DNA from: Blattabacterium cuenoti
GTDB lineage: Bacteria; Bacteroidota; Bacteroidia; Flavobacteriales; Blattabacteriaceae
NCBI RefSeq assembly: GCF_014251715.1
Contig: NZ_CP059198.1
Span: 381,721 to 445,720 of the forward strand
Length of the DNA stretch: 64,000 bases
Direction of reading: 5' to 3'
Shown: piece after piece, positions 48,253 through 57,991 of the stretch
Position numbering within the stretch: the first letter of the stretch is position 1
Layout of the letters: every line of letters starts with the position of its first letter
Program-made: the position numbers and the translations under genes
Notes under the pieces: generated by a model
Databases searched by the model: none
Told to the model about the DNA's origin: nothing
What the model saw: only the letters and a program-made list of their open reading frames with translations

Positions 48253-48269
48253 TTATTATGACATAATGA
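48253..48269. promoter_or_regulatory. Palindrome upstream of miaB
   Basis: TTATTATGACATAATGA has arms that pair at 7 of 8 positions around one A. It matches the dnaK-upstream palindrome at 15 of 17 positions. It ends 34 nt before the miaB ATG, ahead of the miaB-activator-lptE-secG group. Confidence 0.45.
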
Positions 48270-48303
48270 CATTTTATTTTTTACCTTTATTAAAAATTAT
48301 GTA

Positions 48304-49650
48304 ATGAAAAAAAATAAAACAAAATTATTTTACATAGAAAACTATGGATGTCAAATGAATGTATCCGATAGTGAAATCATTACTTCTATTTTATTAAAAA
48401 ATGGATATGTATTATCCGAAAGTTTAGAAAAAGCAAATATTATTTTATTAAATGCTTGTTCTATTAGAGAAAAAGCAGAATTAACTATAAAAAAAAGATT
48501 AGAACAATTACAATATCTTAAAAAAGAAAAAGATAAAAAAACTATATTTGGAGTTGTAGGTTGTTTTTCAATACCAATAAAAAACTTTCTTTTTAAAGAA
48601 AAAATAATAGATTTTTTGGTAAATCCTGATTCTTATAAAGAAATATCTAATATTATTTCTTATGCAATGATGGGTAAAAAATATTTTTTTATTGAAAATA
48701 AAAATGAGACATATGCAGATATAATTCCATTTCATTTAAATAAAAATAAGATAACAACATTTTTAAGTATAACAAGAGGATGCAATAATATGTGTACGTT
48801 TTGTATCGTACCTTTTACTAGAGGAAGAGAAAAAAGTAGTAATCCATATTTTATAATTAATGAATGTAAACGTCTGTATAAAAATGGATATAAAGAAATT
48901 ACTCTTTTAGGACAAAACGTTGATTCTTATCGATGGAATGAAAATTTTTTAAATGAAAATATAAAAAAAATAGAAATAGATTTTTCTAATCTTTTATATT
49001 TAATAGCTAAAGAAATTCCTTTTATGAGAATAAGATTTTCTACATCTAATCCTCATGATATGTCGGATAAAGTATTAAAAGTCATTTCTAAATTCCCTAA
49101 TATTTGTAAACATATTCATTTACCTGTTCAATCTGGAAGTAATAAAATACTAAAATTAATGAATAGAAAGTATACACGTGAAAAATATCTTTCTTTAATT
49201 CATAAAATTAAAACTATAATACCTGAATGTTCTATATCTCATGATATTATTACAGGATTTTGTAATGAAGAAGAAAAAGATCATAAAGATACTATTAGTT
49301 TAATGAATGAAGTAAAATATAATTATGGATATATGTTTTACTATTCTTCTAGACCTGGGACTTATGCATATAGAAAATTAAAAGATAATGTACCTATTAA
49401 TGTAAAAAAAAAACGATTAAAAGAAATTATAGATTTACAAAAAAAACATTCATTTTTTAGAATGAAAAAATACTTAGGAGAAGTACAAGAAGTTTTAATA
49501 GAAGGGGAATCTAAAAAAGATTCTCAATATTGGTATGGAAGGAATACACAAAATATTGTTGTAGTTTTTCCAAAAAAAAATAATAAAATAGGAGACATCG
49601 CTTTTGTAAAAATAACAAAAACCACATCTGCTACTTTAATAGGAAAATAG
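48304..49650 (+). CDS. miaB: tRNA-2-methylthio-N6-isopentenyladenosine methylthiotransferase
   Basis: A radical-SAM enzyme that adds the methylthio group to isopentenyladenosine-37 in tRNA, 448 residues. The N-terminal domain has the three cluster cysteines in ENYGCQMN, LNACSIRE and VVGCFS. The radical-SAM motif is CNNMCTFC. A C-terminal TRAM domain follows. MiaB is favoured over RimO and MtaB by the GCQMN and NACSIREKAE forms. It starts a plus-strand group that leads to groEL. Confidence 0.95.
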   Translation: MKKNKTKLFYIENYGCQMNVSDSEIITSILLKNGYVLSESLEKANIILLNACSIREKAELTIKKRLEQLQYLKKEKDKKTIFGVVGCFSIPIKNFLFKEKIIDFLVNPDSYKEISNIISYAMMGKKYFFIENKNETYADIIPFHLNKNKITTFLSITRGCNNMCTFCIVPFTRGREKSSNPYFIINECKRLYKNGYKEITLLGQNVDSYRWNENFLNENIKKIEIDFSNLLYLIAKEIPFMRIRFSTSNPHDMSDKVLKVISKFPNICKHIHLPVQSGSNKILKLMNRKYTREKYLSLIHKIKTIIPECSISHDIITGFCNEEEKDHKDTISLMNEVKYNYGYMFYYSSRPGTYAYRKLKDNVPINVKKKRLKEIIDLQKKHSFFRMKKYLGEVQEVLIEGESKKDSQYWYGRNTQNIVVVFPKKNNKIGDIAFVKITKTTSATLIGK

Positions 49651-49685
49651 AAAAAATCTTTTTAAGATGTAAAAAAATAAAAACA

Positions 49686-50936
49686 ATGGAATCTATCCAA
49701 AATATAAAACAAAAATTTGGAATTATTGGATATGATTATGCTTTACATAGAGCCTTAGAAAAGGCAATACAAGTAGCCCCTACTGATATTTCTGTTTTAG
49801 TTCTTGGAGAAAGTGGAGTAGGAAAAGAATTCATTCCAAAAATTATTCACCAATATTCTTGTAGAAAACATCATTCTTATATAGCTGTTAATTGTGGGGC
49901 AATTCCAGAAGGAACAATAGATAGTGAACTTTTTGGACACGAAAAAGGTTCTTTTACAGGCGCTACTAGTATGCGAAAAGGTTATTTTGAAGGAGCTAAT
50001 GGTGGAACTATCTTTTTAGATGAAGTAGGAGAATTACCTTTAACTACACAAGTACGTCTTCTTAGAATTTTAGAATCTGGAGAATTTATTAAAGTAGGGT
50101 CTTCTAATATTCAAAAAACCAATATACGTATTGTAGCGGCTACTAATTTAAATATGATAGAGTCTATACAAAGAGGAAAATTTAGAGAAGATTTATATTA
50201 TCGTCTTAATACAGTACAAATTAATGTACCACCTTTACGTTTTCGTAAAAACGATATAAAATTTTTATTTAAAAAATTTTCTAATGATTTTGCTGAAAAA
50301 TATAATATGCCACCTGTAACTCTTACAGATGAATCTATAAAATATTTAGAAAATTATTCTTGGCCAGGAAATATTAGACAATTAAAAAATCTTATAGAAC
50401 AAATTTCTGTAGTAGAAACAAAACGTGAAATTCAAGAAAAAAAATTAAAAGAATATATTCCAGAAAATATTCCTTCAATATCTTTTTCTCATTCTTCCCA
50501 TGAAACATTCTTTCATGATTTCTCTAGTAGAGAAAGAGACTTTTTTTATAAAATTTTATTTGATATGAAAAAAAATTTAAATAATTTGAAAGATATTACT
50601 TTTCAATTAATAAAAAATAATAAAAATTCTAGATTTTTTGAAAAAAATCAACAACTTATGGAAAAAGTTTTTGGAAAAATGATTCGTAATAGTGATAATT
50701 CTATTTTTCAATTAGAAGATTCATCTAAATCTTCATCCGAAGAAGATTTAGATTATGAAGAAGTAGAAGAAGATTCTTCAAAAAATGAATCCACTTCTTT
50801 TTCTTTACAAAGAAAGGAAGTAGAATTTATTCAAAAAGCACTAAAAAAAAATAATGGAAAAAGAAAACAAGCAGCAAAAGAATTAGGAATTTCAGAAAGA
50901 ACATTATATAGAAAAATTAAACAATATGGTTTATAA
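49686..50936 (+). CDS. Sigma-54-dependent transcriptional activator without receiver domain
   Basis: A bacterial enhancer-binding protein of 416 residues. The AAA+ domain starts almost at once: Walker A GESGVGKE at 41-48, the sigma-54 contact loop GSFTGA at 88-93 (GAFTGA in most relatives), Walker B GGTIFLDEVGE. An acidic serine-rich stretch precedes a C-terminal Fis-type helix-turn-helix (KRKQAAKELGISERTLYRKI). No receiver or sensor domain is present, so its input is unclear. rpoN is not in the window. It overlaps lptE by 11 nt. Confidence 0.9.
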   Translation: MESIQNIKQKFGIIGYDYALHRALEKAIQVAPTDISVLVLGESGVGKEFIPKIIHQYSCRKHHSYIAVNCGAIPEGTIDSELFGHEKGSFTGATSMRKGYFEGANGGTIFLDEVGELPLTTQVRLLRILESGEFIKVGSSNIQKTNIRIVAATNLNMIESIQRGKFREDLYYRLNTVQINVPPLRFRKNDIKFLFKKFSNDFAEKYNMPPVTLTDESIKYLENYSWPGNIRQLKNLIEQISVVETKREIQEKKLKEYIPENIPSISFSHSSHETFFHDFSSRERDFFYKILFDMKKNLNNLKDITFQLIKNNKNSRFFEKNQQLMEKVFGKMIRNSDNSIFQLEDSSKSSSEEDLDYEEVEEDSSKNESTSFSLQRKEVEFIQKALKKNNGKRKQAAKELGISERTLYRKIKQYGL

Positions 50937-51405
50937 AAAAAATTTTTTATTGTTTATTTTATTTTTTTTTTCCAGTTGTTATCATCCTTCTATTTCATCT
51001 TTTTTTGATATAAAAAAAACAATAGAAATAGGAGAATTTTCAGAAAAAATAAATATTCCTAGAAGATCTATTTCTTTTGATTTCAAAAGATATATTGAAG
51101 ATTATATAATGAAACATCGTCCTTCAAATTTAGTTTTAAGAAATGGAGATGTTGTTTTAGAAGGTATATTTTTAAAATATGCAATTTATCCAGGAAAAAA
51201 TTATCCATTAAAAAAAATTCAAATTACGGCAAAAATATACTATAAAGATAATTTTGAACCAGAAAAAAGTTGGGAGCAATGTTTTGTTATTTCAGAAGAA
51301 TTTTATCATAAAAAAAATTTATTTTTAAAAAAAACTATTGATAAAATTATAGAAAAACTAACAATTCAAGTATATCATCAAATTTTTAGTGATGATAATT
51401 GGTAA
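50926..51405 (+). CDS. lptE: LPS-assembly lipoprotein LptE-like
   Basis: A secreted lipoprotein of 159 residues. The signal peptide contains LLFILFFFSSC, with the lipobox cysteine at about residue 17. The rest is a small domain with FDFKRYIEDYI and a C-terminal LTIQVYHQIFSDDNW. The sequence alone is weak evidence; the place between a sigma-54 activator and secG is what I recall for Bacteroidetes LptE. The last codon and stop are duplicated just downstream (51399-51420). Confidence 0.72.
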   Translation: MVYKKNFLLFILFFFSSCYHPSISSFFDIKKTIEIGEFSEKINIPRRSISFDFKRYIEDYIMKHRPSNLVLRNGDVVLEGIFLKYAIYPGKNYPLKKIQITAKIYYKDNFEPEKSWEQCFVISEEFYHKKNLFLKKTIDKIIEKLTIQVYHQIFSDDNW

Positions 51406-51420
51406 TTATTTGGTAATTAT
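51399..51420. repeat. Two perfect tandem copies of an 11-nt unit at the lptE/secG junction
   Basis: TTGGTAATTAT occurs at 51399-51409 and 51410-51420. The first copy contains the last sense codon (TGG) and TAA stop of lptE. The second ends right before the secG ATG, so the spacer between the genes is largely this duplication. Confidence 0.85.
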
Positions 51421-51666
51421 ATGGAAAATATATTGACAACTATATTTGGATTTTTTATTATAATGGCATCTCTATTGCTTATATTAATAATTTTAATACA
51501 AAATCCTAAAAAAGAAAGTATTCATCAATCTTTTATGGATAAAAATTTTAGATTTTTTGGTATTAAAAGAACAAATACATTTTTGGAAAATGTCACTTGG
51601 TTTTTATCCATTATTATATTTTTTTTAATTTTATTTTTTAATTTAATCCTTAAATCAAAATATTGA
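51421..51666 (+). CDS. secG: Protein-export membrane protein SecG
   Basis: An accessory Sec translocon subunit, 81 residues. Two membrane segments (about 5-27 and 57-77) flank a short loop with the conserved ILIQNPKKE motif (VQ..K in other phyla). FGIKRTNTFLENVTWFLS is the second-helix entry typical of Bacteroidetes SecG. It works with SecY (10824). It is followed by the groES promoter region. Confidence 0.9.
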   Translation: MENILTTIFGFFIIMASLLLILIILIQNPKKESIHQSFMDKNFRFFGIKRTNTFLENVTWFLSIIIFFLILFFNLILKSKY

Positions 51667-51785
51667 ATATAATATGTCATTATGACATTAAATATTACTT
51701 AAATGAAAAAAAAACGAGTATTTTTTATTTGGCATGTTTTTGGCTTTGAACGATTAGTATCGTTAACCTTAAAAATTATTTAAAT
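51667..51785 (+). promoter_or_regulatory. Upstream region of groES-groEL
   Basis: A 119 nt gap before groES. It contains ATGTCATTATGACAT (51674-51688), with 6-nt arms around TTA. This overlaps TCATTATGACAT, matching 11 of 12 bases of the left part of the dnaK palindrome. Further on lies an unusually GC-rich stretch around TTTGGCATG and CTTTGAACG (about 51729-51760) that may hold the promoter. I cannot place -33 and -7 elements with confidence. No CIRCE repeat is present. Confidence 0.45.
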
Positions 51786-52064
51786 ATGGTGGAAGTAAAA
51801 ATTAAACCTTTAGCGGATCGTGTTCTTGTACAACCTGATCCTGCTGATACAAAAACAGCTTCAGGAATAATAATTCCTGATACAGCAAAAGAAAAACCAC
51901 AAAAAGGAACTATCATAGCAGTAGGAAAAGGAAAAAAAAATGAACCTATGACTCTAAAAGAAGGAGATAGAATTTTATATGGAAAATATTCTGGAACAGA
52001 ATTAAAATGGGAAGGTGAAGAATATCTCATAATGCGAGAATCTGATGTAATAGCTATCATATGA
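51786..52064 (+). CDS. groES: Co-chaperonin GroES
   Basis: The heptameric lid of GroEL, 92 residues. [44 protein letters not shown] contains the mobile loop (TASGIIIP), followed by [14 protein letters not shown] and [12 protein letters not shown]. It lies 35 nt upstream of groEL in the standard operon. Confidence 0.97.
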   Translation: MVEVKIKPLADRVLVQPDPADTKTASGIIIPDTAKEKPQKGTIIAVGKGKKNEPMTLKEGDRILYGKYSGTELKWEGEEYLIMRESDVIAII

Positions 52065-52093
52065 TCATATTTGTTAATTTATTTAAAATCTAA

Positions 52094-53746
<1,653 letters not shown>

Positions 53747-53748
53747 AT

Positions 53749-53787
53749 AAAAAAAAATAGTGTCTTTTCTTGGACACTATTTTTTTT
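53749..53787. terminator. Bidirectional hairpin terminator between groEL and kdsC (copy 1)
   Basis: TAGTGTC (53758-53764) and GACACTA (53773-53779) form a 7-bp stem with an 8-nt loop. A9 on the left and T8 on the right extend the stem and give T tracts on both strands. It therefore serves groEL on plus and the convergent phosphatase gene on minus. Confidence 0.8.
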
Positions 53788-53851
53788 ATTTAAAACCAAT
53801 TTTATAGTGTCTTTTCTTGGACACTATTTTTTTTATTTAAAACCAATTTTT
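53758..53851. repeat. 47-nt tandem duplication carrying terminator and gene end
   Basis: Unit 53758-53804 is repeated at 53805-53851 with 46 of 47 bases identical. The inner copy ends inside the phosphatase gene, so its last codons (N, W, F, stop) are also present in the outer copy. Copy 2 repeats the 7-bp hairpin with T8 on plus only (53805-53834). The near identity indicates a recent event or active homogenisation. Confidence 0.92.
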
Positions 53852-54340
53852 TTGAATCTTCAATGTTTGCTCAATAACATCTCTTACGCATCCTCTTCCT
53901 CCTTTTTTTGGTGAAATATATTTAGATATATCTTTAACTTCTTGAACTGCATCTATTGGAGAACAAGGTAATGCTACAGATTTCATAATTTCAATATCCG
54001 GAATATCATCACCCATATAAAGAATTTTATTTTTGGTTAAATTTAATATGTTACAATATTCATCTAAATATCTTTTTTTATTATCGACACCTTGATAAAT
54101 ATAGCGAATATTCAAACCTCTTAAACGTCTAAAAACCATTAAATCGGAGCCTCTTGTAATAACACATAAATTATACCCCTTTTTTTTTGCTAATTGCATA
54201 GCATATCCATCTTTAGCAAACATTTGACGAACCATATTTCCATCTGGAAATAAATTTAAAGTGCAATTTGTTAATACTCCATCTACATCAAATATAAAAG
54301 TATTAATATCATTCATTATATTTATATAATTTCCACCCAT
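53837..54340 (-). CDS. kdsC: HAD-superfamily phosphatase, KdsC-like
   Basis: Probably 3-deoxy-D-manno-octulosonate 8-phosphate phosphatase, a soluble enzyme of Kdo synthesis for LPS. I start at the ATG at 54340 (MGGNYINIMNDINTFIFD, 167 residues), since relatives start so. The 13 codons upstream from a GTG are not conserved. FIFDVDGVLTN holds the catalytic aspartates, VITRGSD the second motif, GDDIPDIEIM the third, and SPKKGGRGCVRDVIE the KdsC-type C-terminus. Other HAD phosphatases remain possible. It converges on groEL. Confidence 0.75.
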   Translation of the reverse strand: MGGNYINIMNDINTFIFDVDGVLTNCTLNLFPDGNMVRQMFAKDGYAMQLAKKKGYNLCVITRGSDLMVFRRLRGLNIRYIYQGVDNKKRYLDEYCNILNLTKNKILYMGDDIPDIEIMKSVALPCSPIDAVQEVKDISKYISPKKGGRGCVRDVIEQTLKIQKNWF

Positions 54341-54394
54341 AACATCAAAACATTTCCTTAAAATAATTTTTAAGGACACTAAATATAAAATTTT

Positions 54395-54787
54395 TTATAT
54401 ATCTTCAAAATTAATATTTGTAAAATCCTTTACTTCTGATGTTTTTTTTTGAGATTCTTTAATTTCTTGATTATATGTAGTATGGTTTTTAAAATCTTTT
54501 TGATGACGCTCCGAAATTACTTCTCTTCCTTTTTCATTTATAATAAATCGAATCATATCATCAAGTATACTTTGAAATTTTGAGAAATCTTCTTTATATA
54601 AATATATTTTATGTTTTTTATAAGTTACTTCTCCTGATTCAGAAAAATTTTTCTTACTTTCAGTGATAGTTAAATAATAATCACCAGCTCTTGTTTCTCT
54701 TGCATCAAAAAAATACGTACGACTACCAGTTTTTAGAGTTCGTGAACAAATTTCATTTCTTTCTTTAATGTTTTCTTTTTCGTCCAT
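54395..54787 (-). CDS. PUR-alpha-like nucleic-acid-binding protein (DUF3276)
   Basis: A 130-residue protein with one PUR-type domain. SRTLKTGSRTYFFDARETRAGDYYLTITESKK (core RTYFFD...A.DYYL.ITESKK) and HKIYLYKEDFSKF are what I recall for the Bacteroidetes DUF3276 family. The C-terminal 40 residues are charged and low in complexity. PUR domains bind single-stranded nucleic acid; the target here is unknown. It lies between the ABC exporter and the phosphatase on the minus strand. Confidence 0.85.
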   Translation of the reverse strand: MDEKENIKERNEICSRTLKTGSRTYFFDARETRAGDYYLTITESKKNFSESGEVTYKKHKIYLYKEDFSKFQSILDDMIRFIINEKGREVISERHQKDFKNHTTYNQEIKESQKKTSEVKDFTNINFEDI

Positions 54788-54872
54788 TTCAAAAAAATAT
54801 TACTATATAAGCAAATCTAAAGAAAAAAAATGGTCCATACTATTTTTAGGAGGATTATTTTTTTTTTAAAAT

Positions 54873-56594
54873 TTATAAAAAAATATTATGATTTTTTATT
54901 TTTGATATCTTTCCATTTTTTAATACAATAAATAAATCAAAATCAGATATATAAGAAATATCATGCGTAATAATAATGATAGTGCTGTTTTTCATTTTTT
55001 TTTTGATACAATGAATAATTAATTTTCTAGTTTTTTGATCTATAGCAGAAAAACTATCATCAAATATAAGAATTTTTGGATTTCTTATAAGAGCTCTTGC
55101 TATACATATTCTTTGTTTTTGTCCTCCAGATAAAGTAATTCCTCTTTCTCCTATAACTGTTTCATATCCATTTTTAAAATTTAATATATCATCTTCTATC
55201 ATAGCTTTTCTAGCCGCATCATACACATTATATGGACAAACTTTTTTTATACTTCCTAAAGCTATATTATTATAAATAGAATCTGAAAATAAAAAAGATT
55301 CTTGTGGAACATAACCGATATGATTTCTAAAATCATATAAATTATGATTTTTCAAAGATAAATTATCCACTAATATTTCACCTTTATGTGGATCATATAA
55401 ACGTGATATTAATCTACCAATAGTAGTTTTTCCAGATCCTGTTTCTCCTGTTAAAATTAAAGTTTCTCCCTTCATAAGGGTAAAAGATATTTTATTAATT
55501 ATATGATTTTTAGTTTTTATTTTATTTTCATCAATAAAACTAACATTTTTAAATTGAACAGTGCCTAAAATTTTTTTTTTTATCAAATTTTTATTAAATA
55601 TTCTTGGTTTTTCTTTTAAAAATTCACTTATCCTAATTTGTGATACTTTAGCTTTTTCTACAATAGAGACTACCCATCCTAATATAATAAAAGGAAAAAT
55701 TAAAATATTAATATATGTAAAGAATTCAGCAATAGTTCCTATTTCTTTTATTTCTCCTTCAAAATATTTTTTTCCTCCAAAAAAAAGAATTAATAAATGA
55801 CTAATTCCTATAAAAAATATAATAAAAGAAGATAAAATAGTATCAATTTTTGTTAATTCTATATTTTTTTTTTGATATTTTAAAACGATTTTTTTGTATT
55901 TTTCCTGAAAAAAAGGTTCAACAGCAAACGATTTTATAACATGAATTCCAGAAAAAGTTTCTTGAATAAAAGAACATATAAAAGACTGATAATTTTGTAC
56001 CTCCTCACTTTTTTTAGTAATAAAAATGCTAATACAATAAATAAAAATAAAAAGAATAGGAATGGGAAATATTACATAAAAAGTTAATGTTTTATTAATT
56101 CTAAACATTTGTATAAAAACCATAAAAAAAAGAACCATAAGATTAACAAAATACATTATTCCAGGACCTATATATTGCCTTATAAAAGAAACATCTTCCG
56201 TAAGACGATTCATTAAATCTCCTGTAGAATTTTTTTTATAAAAAGACAAATTTAATTTTTGATAATGTGAAAAAATTTCATTTTTTATATCAAATTCTAT
56301 CATTCTAGATGTTGTAATAATACATTGACGCATGTGATATTTTACAAATCCTCCTATAATTGGAACTATTAATATTATACTGGTATAAATACAAATATCT
56401 TTTTTTAAGAAAAAATAATTTTGTGTATTAGAAAAATTTGTAAATAAATTTTTAATTGTATTAATAGATTTTCCTATATAAGAAATAGGAAGTAAAGTTA
56501 AAATATTTGATATTACAATTAATAAAAATCCTATACACAAACGTAATTTGTATCTTTGACAATATTTTTTGCTAAAAGCAAATAAACCACTCAT
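54873..56594 (-). CDS. ABC exporter, fused membrane and ATPase domains
   Basis: A type IV half-transporter of 573 residues, MsbA/lipid-exporter-like in architecture. Six membrane helices occupy about residues 1-320. The ATPase domain has Walker A GETGSGKTT, the signature LSGGQKQR, Walker B ILIFDDSFSAID and the switch histidine in IITHD. The catalytic glutamate after Walker B is aspartate, as in degenerate sites of heterodimeric exporters. No partner gene is adjacent. Substrate is unknown; lipid or LPS-core export is only a guess. Confidence 0.88.
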   Translation of the reverse strand: MSGLFAFSKKYCQRYKLRLCIGFLLIVISNILTLLPISYIGKSINTIKNLFTNFSNTQNYFFLKKDICIYTSIILIVPIIGGFVKYHMRQCIITTSRMIEFDIKNEIFSHYQKLNLSFYKKNSTGDLMNRLTEDVSFIRQYIGPGIMYFVNLMVLFFMVFIQMFRINKTLTFYVIFPIPILFIFIYCISIFITKKSEEVQNYQSFICSFIQETFSGIHVIKSFAVEPFFQEKYKKIVLKYQKKNIELTKIDTILSSFIIFFIGISHLLILFFGGKKYFEGEIKEIGTIAEFFTYINILIFPFIILGWVVSIVEKAKVSQIRISEFLKEKPRIFNKNLIKKKILGTVQFKNVSFIDENKIKTKNHIINKISFTLMKGETLILTGETGSGKTTIGRLISRLYDPHKGEILVDNLSLKNHNLYDFRNHIGYVPQESFLFSDSIYNNIALGSIKKVCPYNVYDAARKAMIEDDILNFKNGYETVIGERGITLSGGQKQRICIARALIRNPKILIFDDSFSAIDQKTRKLIIHCIKKKMKNSTIIIITHDISYISDFDLFIVLKNGKISKIKNHNIFL

Positions 56595-56692
56595 ATAATA
56601 TGCAAAAATACAAACTTTTTAAGTTTGATTTCTTATTTATATAATTGCAACAAAATTTTGTTGTATATAAAAATCAACATTTTTAATAAAAA

Positions 56693-57589
56693 ATGTCTAT
56701 AAGACGATACTTTAGAATAAGAGGTTTACAATTTTTATATGCTCAATATTTATCTAAAATGGATTCTAATCAAGTTGAAGTTAATATGCTTCAAAGTATT
56801 GAAGAATTACATAATTTATATATTTTTCTTCTTTGTTTAATTTTAAAAATTAGAGAAAACGCTATAAATTTTAAAAAAAATAAGCATAATGATTTTTTTA
56901 TAAAAAAAATTGCATATAATTCCGTAATACAAATATTATCTAATAACAAATATTTAATAAAAGAATGTAATTCTTCAGAAAATTCTGGAAAAATATTGTG
57001 GAAAAAACAAAATGAATATATTTTTCTTTTTTTGAAAGAAATGCAAAAATCAACTTTATACAATAATTTTTGTGATAAAACTGATCTTTCTTTTGAAGAA
57101 GAAAAAAAATTTATTATAAAATATTACAAAAATTTTATTATTCCTAATAAAAGATTAATAGAATATATAGAAGATTTATATATTCATGGACAGGAAAATT
57201 TATGTATAGCTCATACCATGGTATGTAAAACTTTACGATTTATAAAACATTATACTCCAGTTAATTTTAAATTATATAATATTTATAAAAATGATGAAAA
57301 TAAAAAATTTATTATTAAATTATATAGAAATACTATTTTTCATAAAAAGGAATTTAATGATTTAATTAATAATATATCAAATAATTGGGATATAAAAAGA
57401 ATAGCAATTCTAGATTTAATTATATTACAAATGGCTATTTGTGAATTTTTGTATTTTCCTAATATTCCTCCAAAAGCGACAATGAATGAATATATAGAAA
57501 TTACAAAAATATTTTGCATGGAAAAAAGCAAAATTTTTATTAATGGAATATTAGATCAAATATTTAAGCTTTTATACAAAAAAAAATAA
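56693..57589 (+). CDS. nusB: Transcription antitermination factor NusB
   Basis: An RNA-binding antitermination protein that acts with S10 (20655). It has 298 residues, as in Bacteroidetes, about twice the E. coli size. It opens RRYFRIRGLQFLYAQYLSK, and the C-terminal NusB domain has NWDIKRIAILDLIILQMAICEFLYFPNIPPKATMNEYIEI (core D..R....D..IL..A..E......P....NE). It is divergent from the ABC exporter and precedes yajC. Confidence 0.93.
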   Translation: MSIRRYFRIRGLQFLYAQYLSKMDSNQVEVNMLQSIEELHNLYIFLLCLILKIRENAINFKKNKHNDFFIKKIAYNSVIQILSNNKYLIKECNSSENSGKILWKKQNEYIFLFLKEMQKSTLYNNFCDKTDLSFEEEKKFIIKYYKNFIIPNKRLIEYIEDLYIHGQENLCIAHTMVCKTLRFIKHYTPVNFKLYNIYKNDENKKFIIKLYRNTIFHKKEFNDLINNISNNWDIKRIAILDLIILQMAICEFLYFPNIPPKATMNEYIEITKIFCMEKSKIFINGILDQIFKLLYKKK

Positions 57590-57656
57590 AATATAGGAAA
57601 AATCCTTAAAATATATTTTATAGTTCACTATTTTTATATTTTTAAAATATTATTTT

Positions 57657-57986
57657 ATGTTTTTTTTATTACAACAAAACTCTATTGCAAATACTATTTG
57701 GATGTTTGCATTAATTTTCATTATATTCTATTTTTTTATGATACGTCCTCAAATTAGAAAACAAAAAATTGAAAAAAAATTTCAAAAAAATTTAAAAAAA
57801 GGGAATAATATAGTAACAAATTCAGGAATACACGGTAAAATCATAGTTATTACAGATAACTTTTGTGTACTAGAAACAATTACAGGAAAAATAAAATTTG
57901 AAAAAAATACAATTTCCAAAGAATTAACCCAATTACGTTATAATAATAATGATGAAGATCAAAAAAAAGAAAAAGAAAAAAAATAA
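57657..57986 (+). CDS. yajC: Preprotein translocase subunit YajC
   Basis: A SecDF-associated inner-membrane protein of 109 residues. One membrane segment (about 12-32) is followed by FFMIRPQIRKQKIEKKFQKNLKKGNNIVTNSGIHGKI, of which RPQ.RKQK and G..V.T..GI.G.I are diagnostic. A lysine-rich tail closes it. secDF is not nearby. It lies 5 nt upstream of coaE. Confidence 0.94.
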   Translation: MFFLLQQNSIANTIWMFALIFIIFYFFMIRPQIRKQKIEKKFQKNLKKGNNIVTNSGIHGKIIVITDNFCVLETITGKIKFEKNTISKELTQLRYNNNDEDQKKEKEKK

Positions 57987-57991
57987 AGTTT

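Noticed and set aside
51667..51785. HrcA/CIRCE operator upstream of groES
   Set aside because: Neither TTAGCACTC nor its complement occurs there or upstream of dnaK.
51776..52060. 94-residue minus-strand frame covering groES, and similar frames opposite groEL
   Set aside because: These mirror the codon usage of the chaperonin genes on the other strand and have no start context or family resemblance.
53758..53851. CRISPR-like repeat array
   Set aside because: There are only two units, directly adjacent without a spacer, and each has terminator structure. No cas genes are in the window.
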